Assembly: GCA_017303635.1 (NCBI GenBank)
Contig: JAFLCG010000001.1
Span: 806,001 to 870,000, forward strand
Origin: Anaerolineae bacterium
GTDB lineage: Bacteria; Chloroflexota; Anaerolineae; Aggregatilineales; Phototrophicaceae
Reading direction: 5' to 3'
DNA: 64,000 nucleotides
Shown here one piece after another: positions 33,051 through 42,083 of this stretch. The notes under the pieces were generated by a model. It saw nothing but the letters and a program-made list of their open reading frames with translations, made no database searches and had not been told where the DNA came from. Position 1 is the stretch's first letter; every line of letters starts with the position of its first letter. Position numbers and translations under genes: made by a program.

Positions 33051-33383
33051 ATGACGACTGATGTGCTGACCTATTTTGATCATCTCGACCAGACACAGTC
33101 TATTCCGCAGGATAGTATTCTGAGTCAGACGATTTTGGATACGCCTTCGCTGCGTTGGGTGTTATTTCACTTTGCATCTGGACAGGAACTGTCGGAGCAC
33201 ACGGCATCTTTTCCCGCGGTCATCCAGATCATTCGAGGCGAAGCTCGATTGGTGCTGGGCGATGAGGTCCGGGAGGCTGCAGCCGGCGCGACCGCCTATA
33301 TGCCAGCCTTTCTAAAACACGCGGTTTATGCGAAGACCCCGCTGGTCATGTTGCTCCAACTCGTCAAAATACCGAAAGTCTAG
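33051..33383 (+). CDS. Small cupin-domain protein
   Basis: This 110-residue protein is a single beta-barrel cupin. SGQELSEHTASFPAVIQIIRGEARLVLGDE gives motif 1 with only one clear histidine, and AGATAYMPAFLKHAVYA gives motif 2 with a histidine. The reduced metal ligands suggest either weak metal binding or a sensing role. It lies after the sugar-permease-like gene and before a bidirectional stem-loop. Confidence 0.85.
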   Translation: MTTDVLTYFDHLDQTQSIPQDSILSQTILDTPSLRWVLFHFASGQELSEHTASFPAVIQIIRGEARLVLGDEVREAAAGATAYMPAFLKHAVYAKTPLVMLLQLVKIPKV

Positions 33384-33384
33384 T

Positions 33385-33412
33385 CATCAGGGAGGCAGTC
33401 GCCTCCCTGATG
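33385..33412. terminator. Bidirectional stem-loop between convergent genes
   Basis: CATCAGGGAGGC (33385-33396) and GCCTCCCTGATG (33401-33412) form a perfect 12-bp stem with loop AGTC. It lies between the converging cupin and epimerase genes, so it can serve both strands. Confidence 0.8.
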
Positions 33413-33425
33413 TGCATGTAACTCT

Positions 33426-34367
33426 TTATTTGGGTTGTGGATTTGATTTGAACCAGGCGACTGTTTCCCGCACAGCTTGCTCCAGCGGAGTTGGGCGGAT
33501 GCCAAAAGCCTGTTCAAATTTGTGGCTGCTGACCACAAATGGCTTGGTAAATTCGTAGAGCATCTCGACCACTTCGCCTGCTGATTTGTTAAATAGCCCC
33601 ATGATACTCAGGATGAGCTTGCCACCGACCCGATACTTGACGGGCTTGCCGATTTCACGTTCGACTAACTTGAGCAGATCAGCCTGGGTGATCGGGGCAT
33701 TTGTTGGGGCGATCCAGATCTGCCCAAGAGACTCGTCACGGGTTCCCAGGGTTGCCAGCGCTGTGCCGAAGTCCTTCACATAGGTAAAGCTATGAGGCTG
33801 CTGGACATCGCCCAATAAGTTGACGGTTTGGCCCGCCAGGGCGGGGTAGAATAACTGCAAACCCTGCACCATATCCCGTGGCCCCCAGAAATCAGAGGCG
33901 CGTCCAATAGCAGCACGGACTTTTCCGGCACGATGGGCTGACATGACAGCTTCTGCCATGGCCGCTCGTACCTTCCCCTTACGGGTGTGTGCCTGGACGG
34001 GCATATCTTCAGTAATGGTCTGCCCCTGTGGATCGCCATACATATACAGATTGTCTGTGACGATGAATTTGGCTCCGATACTGGCAGCAGCTTCCAGAAT
34101 ATTGCTTTGCAGAGGCGGAAATTTCTCGACCCATTCGTGGTAATGGGGCTGGGCTGATTGATAGACTGCTGCTGCACCCTGGACAGCCGCTTTGGTGCTC
34201 TGCAGATCGTAAGCATCGGCAGCGATGACCTCAACCCCGGCGGGAACATCGGCGTTGCCACTGCGGTTGACCATGCGGACGCGCTTGCCCAGGCGGGTCA
34301 GTTCGACCATTGTCCAGTATCCAACCGGGCCGGTCCCGAAGATGACGTGTAGTTCGTTAGCGGTCAT
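33426..34367 (-). CDS. NAD(P)-dependent epimerase/dehydratase-like protein
   Basis: This 313-residue Rossmann-fold protein is of the extended SDR type. The nucleotide loop is VIFGTGPVGYWTMVEL (GxGxxG), with the later TDNLYMYGDPQG stretch where a YxxxK-like catalytic region would be expected (a canonical YxxxK is not clear), and HSFTYVKDFGTALATLG near 205-225. It is probably a sugar-nucleotide or small-molecule epimerase or reductase. ATG 34367 is preceded by AGGAGC, which rules out the longer 346-residue frame. It is downstream of a TetR gene on the same strand. Confidence 0.82.
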   Translation of the reverse strand: MTANELHVIFGTGPVGYWTMVELTRLGKRVRMVNRSGNADVPAGVEVIAADAYDLQSTKAAVQGAAAVYQSAQPHYHEWVEKFPPLQSNILEAAASIGAKFIVTDNLYMYGDPQGQTITEDMPVQAHTRKGKVRAAMAEAVMSAHRAGKVRAAIGRASDFWGPRDMVQGLQLFYPALAGQTVNLLGDVQQPHSFTYVKDFGTALATLGTRDESLGQIWIAPTNAPITQADLLKLVEREIGKPVKYRVGGKLILSIMGLFNKSAGEVVEMLYEFTKPFVVSSHKFEQAFGIRPTPLEQAVRETVAWFKSNPQPK

Positions 34368-34425
34368 GAGAGTTGCTCCTTGAGGTGTCCGAATGCTGAC
34401 TAAAGAGTAGATGTGTTGAAGAAAC

Positions 34426-34445
34426 CTGATACCCCTAGGTATCAG
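34426..34445. promoter_or_regulatory. Palindrome upstream of the epimerase gene
   Basis: CTGATACCCCTAGGTATCAG (34426-34445) is an inverted repeat with an 8-bp stem around CCTA. It sits about 60 bases before the epimerase ATG and about 110 bases after the TetR stop. It could be an operator or a weak terminator; T-richness on the minus strand is poor. Confidence 0.4.
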
Positions 34446-34554
34446 CCGATGATGTGGATCAGGCAACCTGAAACTTATCGCTTGCGTTGACCTGAAACTT
34501 TTGTGAGCCTGACTTTGAATTGTGGACTATCAACTAAAGACGATGGACTTCGAT

Positions 34555-35256
34555 CTAGGGTGGATCGCTGCCCATCGCAACGAGCAGGCTTTCGACTTGC
34601 CCTCGATAGTAAGCATCAACATTCCCGACAACAGGTCCCAGGTGGCCGAATAATTCCAGCATAATGATGCCGTGTAGCTGCCCCCAGCCGACCACGCCCA
34701 TATACATGGCCGTATCGGAAACAGGATAGTTATCCCGTTCGATGCGTTCATGAAGGATTTGTCGGGTAGGTTCCGGAATATGGTGATAAACCGTTTCCCG
34801 CTGGATTTGTCCGGACTGCAGAAGGCCGTCGATCAGCCCGACGATGACCGCAAATCCCCGGATGACAATTGGTACTGTTATTTCACTCGGTGCATGATAA
34901 CCAGGGATTGGACTGCCGTAGATCATCTGGAAATCGATTGGGTGGTCGACCGCCCATTGACGATACGCGAGTAGTACCTCACGGAGCTGATCGCGCAGGG
35001 GGAGATGGATATTGGCTTGCTGAGCACCTTCGACAGCCTCTGCCAGACCCGTAAACCCTTCGACCACCAATGCCGTGATGAGGTCATCATGCGTCGGGAA
35101 GTAGCGGTAAAGCGCCGGTGCGGTCACATCCAGTTCGCGAGCTATAGCCCGTAGCCCCAAACCTGCCGTGCCATGTTGTGCCATCTGCTGCCGGGCAACT
35201 TCCAGAATGCGTTCCCGGAAGGCTTGGTGTTGTTGATTGTCTCGGCTGCGTGGCAT
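34555..35256 (-). CDS. TetR-family transcriptional regulator
   Basis: In this 233-residue protein, the N-terminal helix-turn-helix is clear (FRERILEVARQQMAQHG, LGLRAIARELDVTAPALYRYFPTHDDLITALV, residues about 13-63). A ligand-binding helical domain follows with a WHG-like C-terminal region (about 85-233). It probably represses itself and the downstream epimerase gene. Two palindromic sites flank its promoter region (35282-35297 and 35336-35350). The ligand is unknown. Confidence 0.93.
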   Translation of the reverse strand: MPRSRDNQQHQAFRERILEVARQQMAQHGTAGLGLRAIARELDVTAPALYRYFPTHDDLITALVVEGFTGLAEAVEGAQQANIHLPLRDQLREVLLAYRQWAVDHPIDFQMIYGSPIPGYHAPSEITVPIVIRGFAVIVGLIDGLLQSGQIQRETVYHHIPEPTRQILHERIERDNYPVSDTAMYMGVVGWGQLHGIIMLELFGHLGPVVGNVDAYYRGQVESLLVAMGSDPP

Positions 35257-35281
35257 TTCGATTAATCCGCACTGATCGTTT

Positions 35282-35350
35282 GATAAACACTGTATACAAT
35301 ATAAGACGGAATTGCCTGCATGTCAATAGGTTTCGATAAACAGTGTTTAT
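35282..35350. promoter_or_regulatory. Candidate TetR operators
   Basis: ATAAACA-G-TGTTTAT (35336-35350) is a perfect 7-bp inverted repeat. A second copy, ATAAACA-C-TGTATAC (35283-35297), matches at most positions. They are about 53 bp apart, immediately upstream of the TetR gene on the minus strand. Autoregulation is inferred from position. Confidence 0.6.
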
Positions 35351-35382
35351 TAAAGTGCCATTTTCTAATCTTTGGAATGAGC

Positions 35383-35416
35383 CACAACAAAAACAGGCAT
35401 CCATTAAGGATGCCTG
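35383..35416 (-). terminator. Terminator of the PPC-repeat gene
   Basis: On the minus strand, CAGGCATCC, loop TTAAT and GGATGCCTG form a 9-bp stem (35416-35394), followed by TTTTTGTTG. It is about 30 bases after the stop at 35448. Confidence 0.88.
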
Positions 35417-35447
35417 TGACTTGAATTGCTGAAGCGAAATCGACTGC

Positions 35448-37805
35448 TTAATCGACTGGCCGCAAGGTCACTTCTACATCGACATCTTCATAGGCATAGC
35501 TGGTGATTTTCAGAACCACCATCCCATCAGATGGAACTGTGAAAGTCAGGCTGACGGTATCGACGCCGCTGGTCGATATATAGGCTACCGAGGTGCCGTT
35601 CTGTGTGATGTCGATGCTTGGGTTAACGCTGATACCTTTTGCATCCTGCGGTTCCAGCACGAGCTCATACTGTTGATCAGCTTCTCCTGTGAACTGATAG
35701 GCAGCTTCAAACACATTGTCACTAAAGCTGGCGATTTGTGGCTCTTCATCCAGGCTGTCTAATTCCCGTAAAGTCAGGCGCACACTGAATTCCACTTCAT
35801 CACCCGCCGTCGTCGGTTGCACAACCAGCAGGTACTCGCCCGTCTGGTTAAGGACGGTGCTGGTTTCAAAGGGTGGTGTAGTATCCAAAAACGCGGATTG
35901 GCTTAACACACTGTACCCATCCGGCCCGCGCAGTGCAAACGTGACGTCGCCTTCGCCGCTGAGCCGAAGTTCCATCCGCATACCTGCCTGGCCGTTAATC
36001 TTGTAAACCAGCGCGCTTGTATCGTCTGTGAGTGCGCCATCAGCTTCTTGCCCGGATTCCAGTTCGACAACTTCCGGTCGGCTCAGGTTCAACTGGAAGC
36101 GACCAATCGCGCCGTCACTATATGCACGGACTTCGATCTGATAGAGACCGTCGCTCGGCAGCGTAATTGGTCCGACCAGGCTGTCCGTGCCGTTCGTATC
36201 ATCATTTTCTGCTAATGGGAAATCGCCACCCGGTTCGTTCAGGGTGAGATAAGTATCAAAATCCTCCGAACTGAGGCTGATAATGACCACATCCCCGGCT
36301 TCACCTTCAAAGGAATACAGCAGGCGTTCACCCTCCCGGCTTAGACGACCGTCGATGCTATCTCCAAAAGTGATGCTTTCCAGATCGACGCTGTCTAGCG
36401 TCAGGGTGAAACTCCCACTTCCACCACCACCCAGGCTTTCGGCACTGATGGTATAAGTACCGTTTTCTGGCAAAGCGTAGGCGCTAATCAGCGAGTCAAA
36501 GCCATCGCCCCCATCATCATCACTGATGAGTTCTTCGCCGTCGGGGCCCAGCAGGCGGACAAACGAGTCAAAATCATCGGAATGCTGCGAGATCGTGATG
36601 ACCTGCCCAGCTTCGCCTTCAAACGTATATTCCAGTGTGCCCTGCCGACGCGTGAGTTCACCTTCGACGGTTTCTCCAAGCGCAATTTGTCCGTCACCAC
36701 TGGGTTCGGGGGTGGGTACGACCACGACTGCAGCATCACTCAGACTCAGGTTGTAAGCACCACGGGCTCCATCGAAGAAGCTGCCGACTTCGATAGTATA
36801 GGTATCGTCAGCCGGTAGTGTGAATTCGATTTGCGCGTTCAGGTTTCCAGCGCTGTCATCATCGGTTTCCAGGACAGCGCCGCTGCTATCCAGCAAGGTG
36901 AGGAAGGGGTCGAAGTCATCTGAAGTAAGGGTAATGAGGATCGCTTGATCGGCGCTGCCTTCAAAACGGTAACTGAGTGCTGTGCCATCGAGTTGACCCT
37001 CGACACTGTCCCCAAGGACGATGTCCTCGCCAGCGCTTGGCACTTCGATCACGGGCGCAGCGGTAGGCGCTGGCGCATCGATCACGACCCCGTTCTCCAG
37101 TTGGTTGAGGGTCAGGCTGAAGGCTCCGCTCTCACCGCCAAACGCATCCAGCACCTGAATGACGTAAGTACCATCTTCAGGCAGGATGAAGTCGATCTGG
37201 GCATCGCTTTCACCCGCACTGTTATCATCGTTGGCAAGTTGTTCGCCGTCGAGCGTTTCCAGAGTCAGGAAGGCATCAAACTCGCTGCTGTTCAGGATGA
37301 TGCGGATCTCGTCCCCGGCGGATCCCTCGAAGGCAAAGGGGACACTGTCCACTTCCGAGTCCAGTTCGTCTTCAATGGTTTGCCCATAGACGATGCTGCT
37401 GACATCATCAACCTGCAAGGCTGGGCTGCTCACGCGGAGGGTATAGTCCCCGGTAGATAGCCCGCTGTAGCTGGTGATGTAAATGTACATCAGGCCGGAA
37501 CGGGTCAGTGTAAGGTCGAGGACTGAACCGGAACCTTCCGCCGCATCATCATTGCTGGCAAGCCGCTGCCAGGTGTCATCCTGCAGTTCAACATAGCTGT
37601 CGAAGGTTGCCTCAACAGCAATACTCAGTTGTTCGCCGACTTGCCCTTCATAGGCGTAACGAATTTCAAGTTGATCGGGGGTCAATCGCCCCGCGATAGG
37701 CTGTCCAATTTGAACTTCTGCAGTTCCCTGAGCAGCGCTCAGCAAAGGGAAACTGATCGCCAATGCGACCAATAGGATGCCAATGATGAATAGGCGCAGA
37801 CGCAT
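35448..37805 (-). CDS. Large secreted protein with PPC (pre-peptidase C-terminal) repeats
   Basis: This 785-residue protein has a signal peptide at 1-26 (ending LSAAQG). The rest is a series of about six clear and one weaker beta-sandwich repeats of about 105-115 residues. Each opens with a GxxxxGxL element (for example IGQPIAGRLTPDQ, GDSVEGQLDGT, GETVEGELTRR) and contains FxGxAGxxIxI, then FDxFLTLLDxxG, DDDS and LPxDGTYxIEV. PPC domains usually flank secreted proteases, but no peptidase domain is present, so a surface or binding role is likely. No cell-wall anchor is seen. It ends with a strong terminator. Confidence 0.88.
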   Translation of the reverse strand: MRLRLFIIGILLVALAISFPLLSAAQGTAEVQIGQPIAGRLTPDQLEIRYAYEGQVGEQLSIAVEATFDSYVELQDDTWQRLASNDDAAEGSGSVLDLTLTRSGLMYIYITSYSGLSTGDYTLRVSSPALQVDDVSSIVYGQTIEDELDSEVDSVPFAFEGSAGDEIRIILNSSEFDAFLTLETLDGEQLANDDNSAGESDAQIDFILPEDGTYVIQVLDAFGGESGAFSLTLNQLENGVVIDAPAPTAAPVIEVPSAGEDIVLGDSVEGQLDGTALSYRFEGSADQAILITLTSDDFDPFLTLLDSSGAVLETDDDSAGNLNAQIEFTLPADDTYTIEVGSFFDGARGAYNLSLSDAAVVVVPTPEPSGDGQIALGETVEGELTRRQGTLEYTFEGEAGQVITISQHSDDFDSFVRLLGPDGEELISDDDGGDGFDSLISAYALPENGTYTISAESLGGGGSGSFTLTLDSVDLESITFGDSIDGRLSREGERLLYSFEGEAGDVVIISLSSEDFDTYLTLNEPGGDFPLAENDDTNGTDSLVGPITLPSDGLYQIEVRAYSDGAIGRFQLNLSRPEVVELESGQEADGALTDDTSALVYKINGQAGMRMELRLSGEGDVTFALRGPDGYSVLSQSAFLDTTPPFETSTVLNQTGEYLLVVQPTTAGDEVEFSVRLTLRELDSLDEEPQIASFSDNVFEAAYQFTGEADQQYELVLEPQDAKGISVNPSIDITQNGTSVAYISTSGVDTVSLTFTVPSDGMVVLKITSYAYEDVDVEVTLRPVD

Positions 37806-37878
37806 GAGCTTTGCTCCTCAATGAGGTTCACTTTACTTTATTGTAGTGGAAATCATGCGAGAGTGCTTAGGTCAGAGG

Positions 37879-38430
37879 TTAGGAGTCGGTTTGCCTTTGC
37901 AGACGTGCTTCTGACATTTGCAGTGCATCGCTTTGTGTGGATTCAACGCCGGCGGCAAAGCAGATACACCGAAACGCGATGCTGGATTCATCGCCATAGT
38001 CGCCTTTGGCTGTATGCATCAGGTAGGGCAGGTAGCGTTGTTCTTGCCCGTAGGCCAGTGCCATGCCCGCTGCCAGGGTGATTCGGAGTTCGGCATTACT
38101 TTTGCGTTCTGCCAGGTCAATGAAGTCGGCGGTCGTTTCCCATCCCCCTAATGTTGCCATATCGGTATCGAGCGACTTGATGTAGGTGAGCCCGAGCGCG
38201 GCCAGTACCCCTTCGCTTTCCTCGATGACTGCTAGCAGTGCAGCGATGAGTTCCGGTCGGGCTAGCCTTTCGCCTGCTATCCGGGCGGCCGCCAGGCTTT
38301 GAGCTTCAGCATCGCTGATATCCACCCCTTTGGAAGCTAAAGGGCGGCGCAGTTGACGTAGCACCACATACAAAATATCCTGCATAGGTGCTGTCGCAAA
38401 AGTTTGTGCACGAGAAGGAATCAGGGTCAT
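37879..38430 (-). CDS. Hypothetical helical protein
   Basis: This 183-residue soluble protein is mostly alpha-helical, with alanine- and leucine-rich helices that look HEAT- or TPR-like (AEAQSLAAARIAGERLARPELIAALLAVIEESEGVLAALG; SNAELRITLAAGMALAYGQEQ). There is no signal or membrane segment. The family is not recognised. It is divergent from the LOG-type gene with a 119-base spacing. Confidence 0.55.
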   Translation of the reverse strand: MTLIPSRAQTFATAPMQDILYVVLRQLRRPLASKGVDISDAEAQSLAAARIAGERLARPELIAALLAVIEESEGVLAALGLTYIKSLDTDMATLGGWETTADFIDLAERKSNAELRITLAAGMALAYGQEQRYLPYLMHTAKGDYGDESSIAFRCICFAAGVESTQSDALQMSEARLQRQTDS

Positions 38431-38549
38431 AGCGTCGCCTCTGGCAAACTTATCCCGTATTTATTCAGATGCGTTAGTCTATCAGGCTTGCTAGAGTAAA
38501 CGATGAGTGGAATTCCGGGACACTGTACCCCGTCTAAGGAGCATCGGAT

Positions 38550-39134
38550 ATGCAGCGTGTATGTGTCTATTGTGGGTCTTATAGTGGGCGCGATCCACTC
38601 TATGAAGCGCAAGCGGTGGCATTGGGGCAGGAGCTTGCCCGGCGTGGGATGACATTGGTCTATGGGGGTGGTCGGGTTGGATTAATGGGTGCGGTGGCTG
38701 ACGCTGCCTTGAGTGCCGGTGGTCAGGTGATTGGCATTATGCCCAGGGCCCTGGTCGAAAAAGAACTCGCGCATCAAGGCCTGACTGAGCTACATGTCGT
38801 GAATTCCATGCATGAGCGTAAGACAATGATGGCCGATCTCTCGGATGGTTTTGTGACCATGCCTGGGGGATTCGGCACGATGGATGAATTCTGCGAGATT
38901 ATGACATGGCTGCAACTGGGTTTTCATCGCAAACCGGTTTCGATCCTCAATGTGAATGGTTACTTTGATGGCTTGCTCGCTTTCTTCAATCACACGGTGG
39001 AGCAGGGCTTTGTCAAAGGGTCTCACCGGGATGCCATCATTGTGGATCATCAGCCCGCCTCACTGCTCGATTCCATGCGGACGTGGCAGCCTGCTTTTGA
39101 AGCCAAGTGGGTTACTTCGGACGAGCAGCGCTAA
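38550..39134 (+). CDS. LOG-family (TIGR00730-type) nucleoside 5'-monophosphate phosphoribohydrolase
   Basis: This 194-residue Rossmann-like protein has the LOG signature PGGFGTMDEFCEIMTWLQLG (about residues 110-129) and the earlier motif LVYGGGRVGLMGAVADAAL. Family members remove the base from AMP or cytokinin ribotides; in bacteria the usual role is nucleotide salvage. HERKTMMADLSDGFVTM precedes the active loop. Start is ATG 38550. A stem-loop follows the stop. Confidence 0.95.
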   Translation: MQRVCVYCGSYSGRDPLYEAQAVALGQELARRGMTLVYGGGRVGLMGAVADAALSAGGQVIGIMPRALVEKELAHQGLTELHVVNSMHERKTMMADLSDGFVTMPGGFGTMDEFCEIMTWLQLGFHRKPVSILNVNGYFDGLLAFFNHTVEQGFVKGSHRDAIIVDHQPASLLDSMRTWQPAFEAKWVTSDEQR

Positions 39135-39149
39135 GCCAGTCAGTGGGTA

Positions 39150-39180
39150 GCCTGTGGGAGAGAATTTCCTTCCCACAGGC
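39150..39180. terminator. Stem-loop between LOG and amylase genes
   Basis: GCCTGTGGGA (39150-39159) pairs with TCCCACAGGC (39171-39180). Loop sequence is GAGAATTTCCT. It lies between converging genes. Confidence 0.75.
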
Positions 39181-39187
39181 CGCTGCA

Positions 39188-40681
39188 CTAATGCCGTTCC
39201 AGATGGAATACATGTGCGCTGTAGGGGGCCAGTTCAACATACAGGCCGGGGTTGAGCATGTGACCGCCTCCCCGTGTGTAATGGGCGTCGTTCAGAATAT
39301 CGGTCAGAAGCCAGTTGCTATGACCCATCTCCGGCCATAAGTAGAGTGAGATATGGGCCTGGGACCAGCTTCCGGTCAGGTTGATGACGATCAGTCGGTA
39401 CTGATGGTCACAGCGCCAACCATACGCCACCAGATTATGATGCGAGCCATTGTCTTTTGCGGGCGATGGATGATATTGCACCCAGTGCCCCCGTTGATAG
39501 ATGGGCGCGCGGGTTTCCTGCAGCAGCCGTTGATAGAACTGCTTCAGTTCCATATCCAGCTTCTCTTCGGGTTGGCGACCGATTTGAACAGGCAGTTTGA
39601 CCCGCCGTCCCTCGAACTGTCCGTCATGTAGCAGGGTAGCCCCCGGTAACGTACAAATCATCACCGCCCCCATCTTGCTTTTGGGCAGGCCGAAGTGAGC
39701 GACGGCTCGCTGCTCATCATGATTTTCGATGAACCGCGTCAAATGTTGTTGGTAACCGCCATCAGCGATCAAATGGGTGCGGATGCCGCCGATGTCATTG
39801 TCGCGGATGCGGTCATACAACCGCTTGTCGTAACAGTAATCGAAGCCGAGTTCTAGCAGCCGATATTCCATATCCCAGTACACTTCGGCCATGAACAAGA
39901 AATCAGCATGCGTTTCACGTACGGGTTGGATGACATCAGCCCAAAATTCGGTGGTCGGATTTTCTGGAACATAGCCGCCCCACGTCCGCCGGAAGATGTC
40001 GTTCAGGAACAACATAGCCATATCGCAGCGCACACCGTCGCACTGACTGGCGATATCCTTCAGCAAATCAACGGTGGCACGGCGAACTTCCGGGTTGAAG
40101 GCGTTGATCTGCGCGGTATCGACCCACCCAGGGAAGTAAGGATCGCGCCCATGGGCGATTACCCGAGCCTGACCAAGTGAATCTCGGGTGCTGAAGAAAT
40201 CATCCTTGCGCTTGCGCAGGTCGGCGGGTTTGCCCTGTACCATCCATTCCGGGTGGCGGCTGACCCAGGGATGATCGGTCGCCACATGGTTCGGGACATA
40301 ATCCAGGATCAGTTTGAGACCGCGTTCCGCCAGTCGTTTGCGGAAGTTGGCGAGACCAGTTCGTCCGCCCAGGTTACCATCTACTTGATACATGCCTACG
40401 GCGTAGGGTGAACCGACGACATCCTCCGGGGTGATATCGGGTAGCGCTCCGCGGTACTCATGAATGTACCGGAGTGCGCTGGCCCGGGTAGCCGGGCTGC
40501 GATACCAGACTCCCATCAACCAGATTGCATCGACGTTCAGCGCGGCCAGTTCATTCAGCACATCATCCGGTACAGTTTCCAGTGTCAGGGGCATTTCATA
40601 GGTGCGGCTCAACCGATCCAGCCAGACCCAGGTATTGATTTGATAGATAAAGGGCTTATTCGGCCATGCTGTCACAATCAA
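39188..40681 (-). CDS. Alpha-amylase-family glycoside hydrolase (GH13-like)
   Basis: This 497-residue protein has the TIM-barrel GH13 motifs in order: LILDYVPNHV (region I), CDGVRCDMA with the nucleophile aspartate (region II, about residue 225), FLFMAEVYW with the acid/base glutamate (region III), and FIENHDEQR (region IV). No signal peptide is seen, so it is probably cytoplasmic and acts on maltodextrins, trehalose or glycogen-related glucans. The C-terminal beta domain (about 405-497) is present. Specificity cannot be assigned by eye. Confidence 0.92.
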   Translation of the reverse strand: MIVTAWPNKPFIYQINTWVWLDRLSRTYEMPLTLETVPDDVLNELAALNVDAIWLMGVWYRSPATRASALRYIHEYRGALPDITPEDVVGSPYAVGMYQVDGNLGGRTGLANFRKRLAERGLKLILDYVPNHVATDHPWVSRHPEWMVQGKPADLRKRKDDFFSTRDSLGQARVIAHGRDPYFPGWVDTAQINAFNPEVRRATVDLLKDIASQCDGVRCDMAMLFLNDIFRRTWGGYVPENPTTEFWADVIQPVRETHADFLFMAEVYWDMEYRLLELGFDYCYDKRLYDRIRDNDIGGIRTHLIADGGYQQHLTRFIENHDEQRAVAHFGLPKSKMGAVMICTLPGATLLHDGQFEGRRVKLPVQIGRQPEEKLDMELKQFYQRLLQETRAPIYQRGHWVQYHPSPAKDNGSHHNLVAYGWRCDHQYRLIVINLTGSWSQAHISLYLWPEMGHSNWLLTDILNDAHYTRGGGHMLNPGLYVELAPYSAHVFHLERH

Positions 40682-40885
40682 CCACTCCTCTGCATGCTTC
40701 TTCTATACGCTAGTGTAAACCCGGCTCAGCCTTTGGCGTGTTACAAATTCTCCATTTGCATCGTTTTACATTGCAGCACATTTCATCTCACTAACACTCT
40801 GATGTATCCAATTTGTAGCATCGCCAGCCAGAATTACGCATAATCTGATTCACTAACTGTCTTAGTGGGGTAAAGGAAACGTGCA

Positions 40886-41230
40886 ATGGCAGATGGTTAT
40901 TTCATTCCTTCCGGCCATGCTTTGCAAGTCGAAATGTCTTCAGGTATTCACCGGCGGACACTGGGCACGACGGATGAAGTGATGCTCTGTGAATTTTTTC
41001 TGGAGAAGGATGCGATTGTTCCTGCCCATAGCCACAAGAATGACCAGGCTGGCTATCTGGTCTATGGATCAGTTGAGATGACAATTGGGGGGCAGGTGCG
41101 TATTCTGCAACCTGGAGAAAGCTATGCTATTCCCGGTGGCATTGTCCACAGCGCCAGGGCATTGGCGAATTCATTGGCTATTGATTGTTTCTCGCCACCG
41201 CGGGATGACTATCGCACGGAAGCCCGCTAG
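40886..41230 (+). CDS. Cupin-domain protein
   Basis: This 114-residue protein has cupin motif 1 AIVPAHSHKNDQAGYLVYGSVEM, with the HxH...Q/E pattern (H, H, Q), and motif 2 AIPGGIVHSARAL with the third histidine. Metal binding is therefore likely. The fold is a single barrel as in small isomerases, dioxygenases or sensors; the activity is unknown. No neighbour suggests a pathway. About 200 bases upstream hold its promoter. Confidence 0.88.
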   Translation: MADGYFIPSGHALQVEMSSGIHRRTLGTTDEVMLCEFFLEKDAIVPAHSHKNDQAGYLVYGSVEMTIGGQVRILQPGESYAIPGGIVHSARALANSLAIDCFSPPRDDYRTEAR

Positions 41231-41302
41231 CGAAGAAAAAGGCCTCGTGGGCAGGGCATGAGCTTGAATAGAGGGTGAGGGGTTTTATAACATAAACAAC
41301 AG

Positions 41303-41350
41303 GATGCACTTTATGGTGCATCCTGTGCTTCCGGGGGGAACCCCGGACCC
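41303..41350. terminator. Two adjacent stem-loops, bidirectional terminator region
   Basis: CAGGATGCAC...GTGCATCCTG is a perfect 10-bp stem with loop TTTATG. It is followed at once by CCGGGG-GGAA-CCCCGG. For the minus-strand receiver gene the first stem is followed by a T-rich run (TTGTTTATG). The region is also downstream of the plus-strand cupin gene. Confidence 0.65.
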
Positions 41351-41425
41351 CCTGCGAACCAGGCCATACCCCGAGTCTGGTTCTTTTGTAGCGTGCCCCT
41401 GATATCAGGTGATGATCTACAATAC

Positions 41426-41839
41426 TTAACTGGCCAGCAGATGCCGTTCGATGGGCACCATTTCTGGAACCGGCTGGCTAGCCAGCGTCTCTGCGATGGT
41501 GTCGATCAGGTCTCTGCCGTTGAATACACCCCCGATTACGTCCGCTGCGCCGGCATCCAATGCCTGCAAAAATAGATCGTAATCGTCAGTCGGATTGAGT
41601 AAGACCACTGGCGTGGGGCCGACCAAAGCATGAGCGAGTTGAGTGAGTTCAAAACCGTTCAGACCGGGGAGGTCAATTCCACTGAGGACAAGATCGGGAG
41701 TGCTGGAGCGAAGATGATTGATGGCCTCGTTGCCATCCAGGGCGGTACTGACTTCATAACCGGCAAGTGTCAATAAGAACGAAATAGATCGGAGCAGTCT
41801 TGGGTGATCTTCAACGACCAGTACGTGTGGCTGATGCAT
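41426..41839 (-). CDS. Degenerate (pseudo) receiver-domain protein
   Basis: This 137-residue protein follows the CheY fold (HVLVVEDHPRLLRSISFLLTLAG, acidic pair E10/D11; LPGLNGFEL; ALDAGAADVI). The phospho-acceptor position, which should be aspartate at residue 54, is glycine (VLSGIDLPG). The conserved lysine is also missing: the sequence is VIGGVFNG where KP is expected. D56 is displaced by two. It may act without phosphorylation as an adaptor or competitor. ATG 41839 has GGGGAGAAG upstream. It lies apart from any kinase gene. Confidence 0.88.
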   Translation of the reverse strand: MHQPHVLVVEDHPRLLRSISFLLTLAGYEVSTALDGNEAINHLRSSTPDLVLSGIDLPGLNGFELTQLAHALVGPTPVVLLNPTDDYDLFLQALDAGAADVIGGVFNGRDLIDTIAETLASQPVPEMVPIERHLLAS

Positions 41840-42083
41840 GAGCTTCTCCCCTTACAGACAAGGCTCTGGATGCAGAAGGCATCCCCGAATAAATAAGATT
41901 GTCTACTGATAAACCTAGCATACTCACCTTACGACTTTCAGAAACCTAAAGATTGTGCATTTTCACGAAAATTTAGGAAAGATCGCCATGCCTTAACCAT
42001 TTTGTACATGAATTGTGAATTTTGGATTAAGCTGCCTTGTGTTGAATAAACCGTTGTGAATACGATCTCAAGGAATGCAGTAA

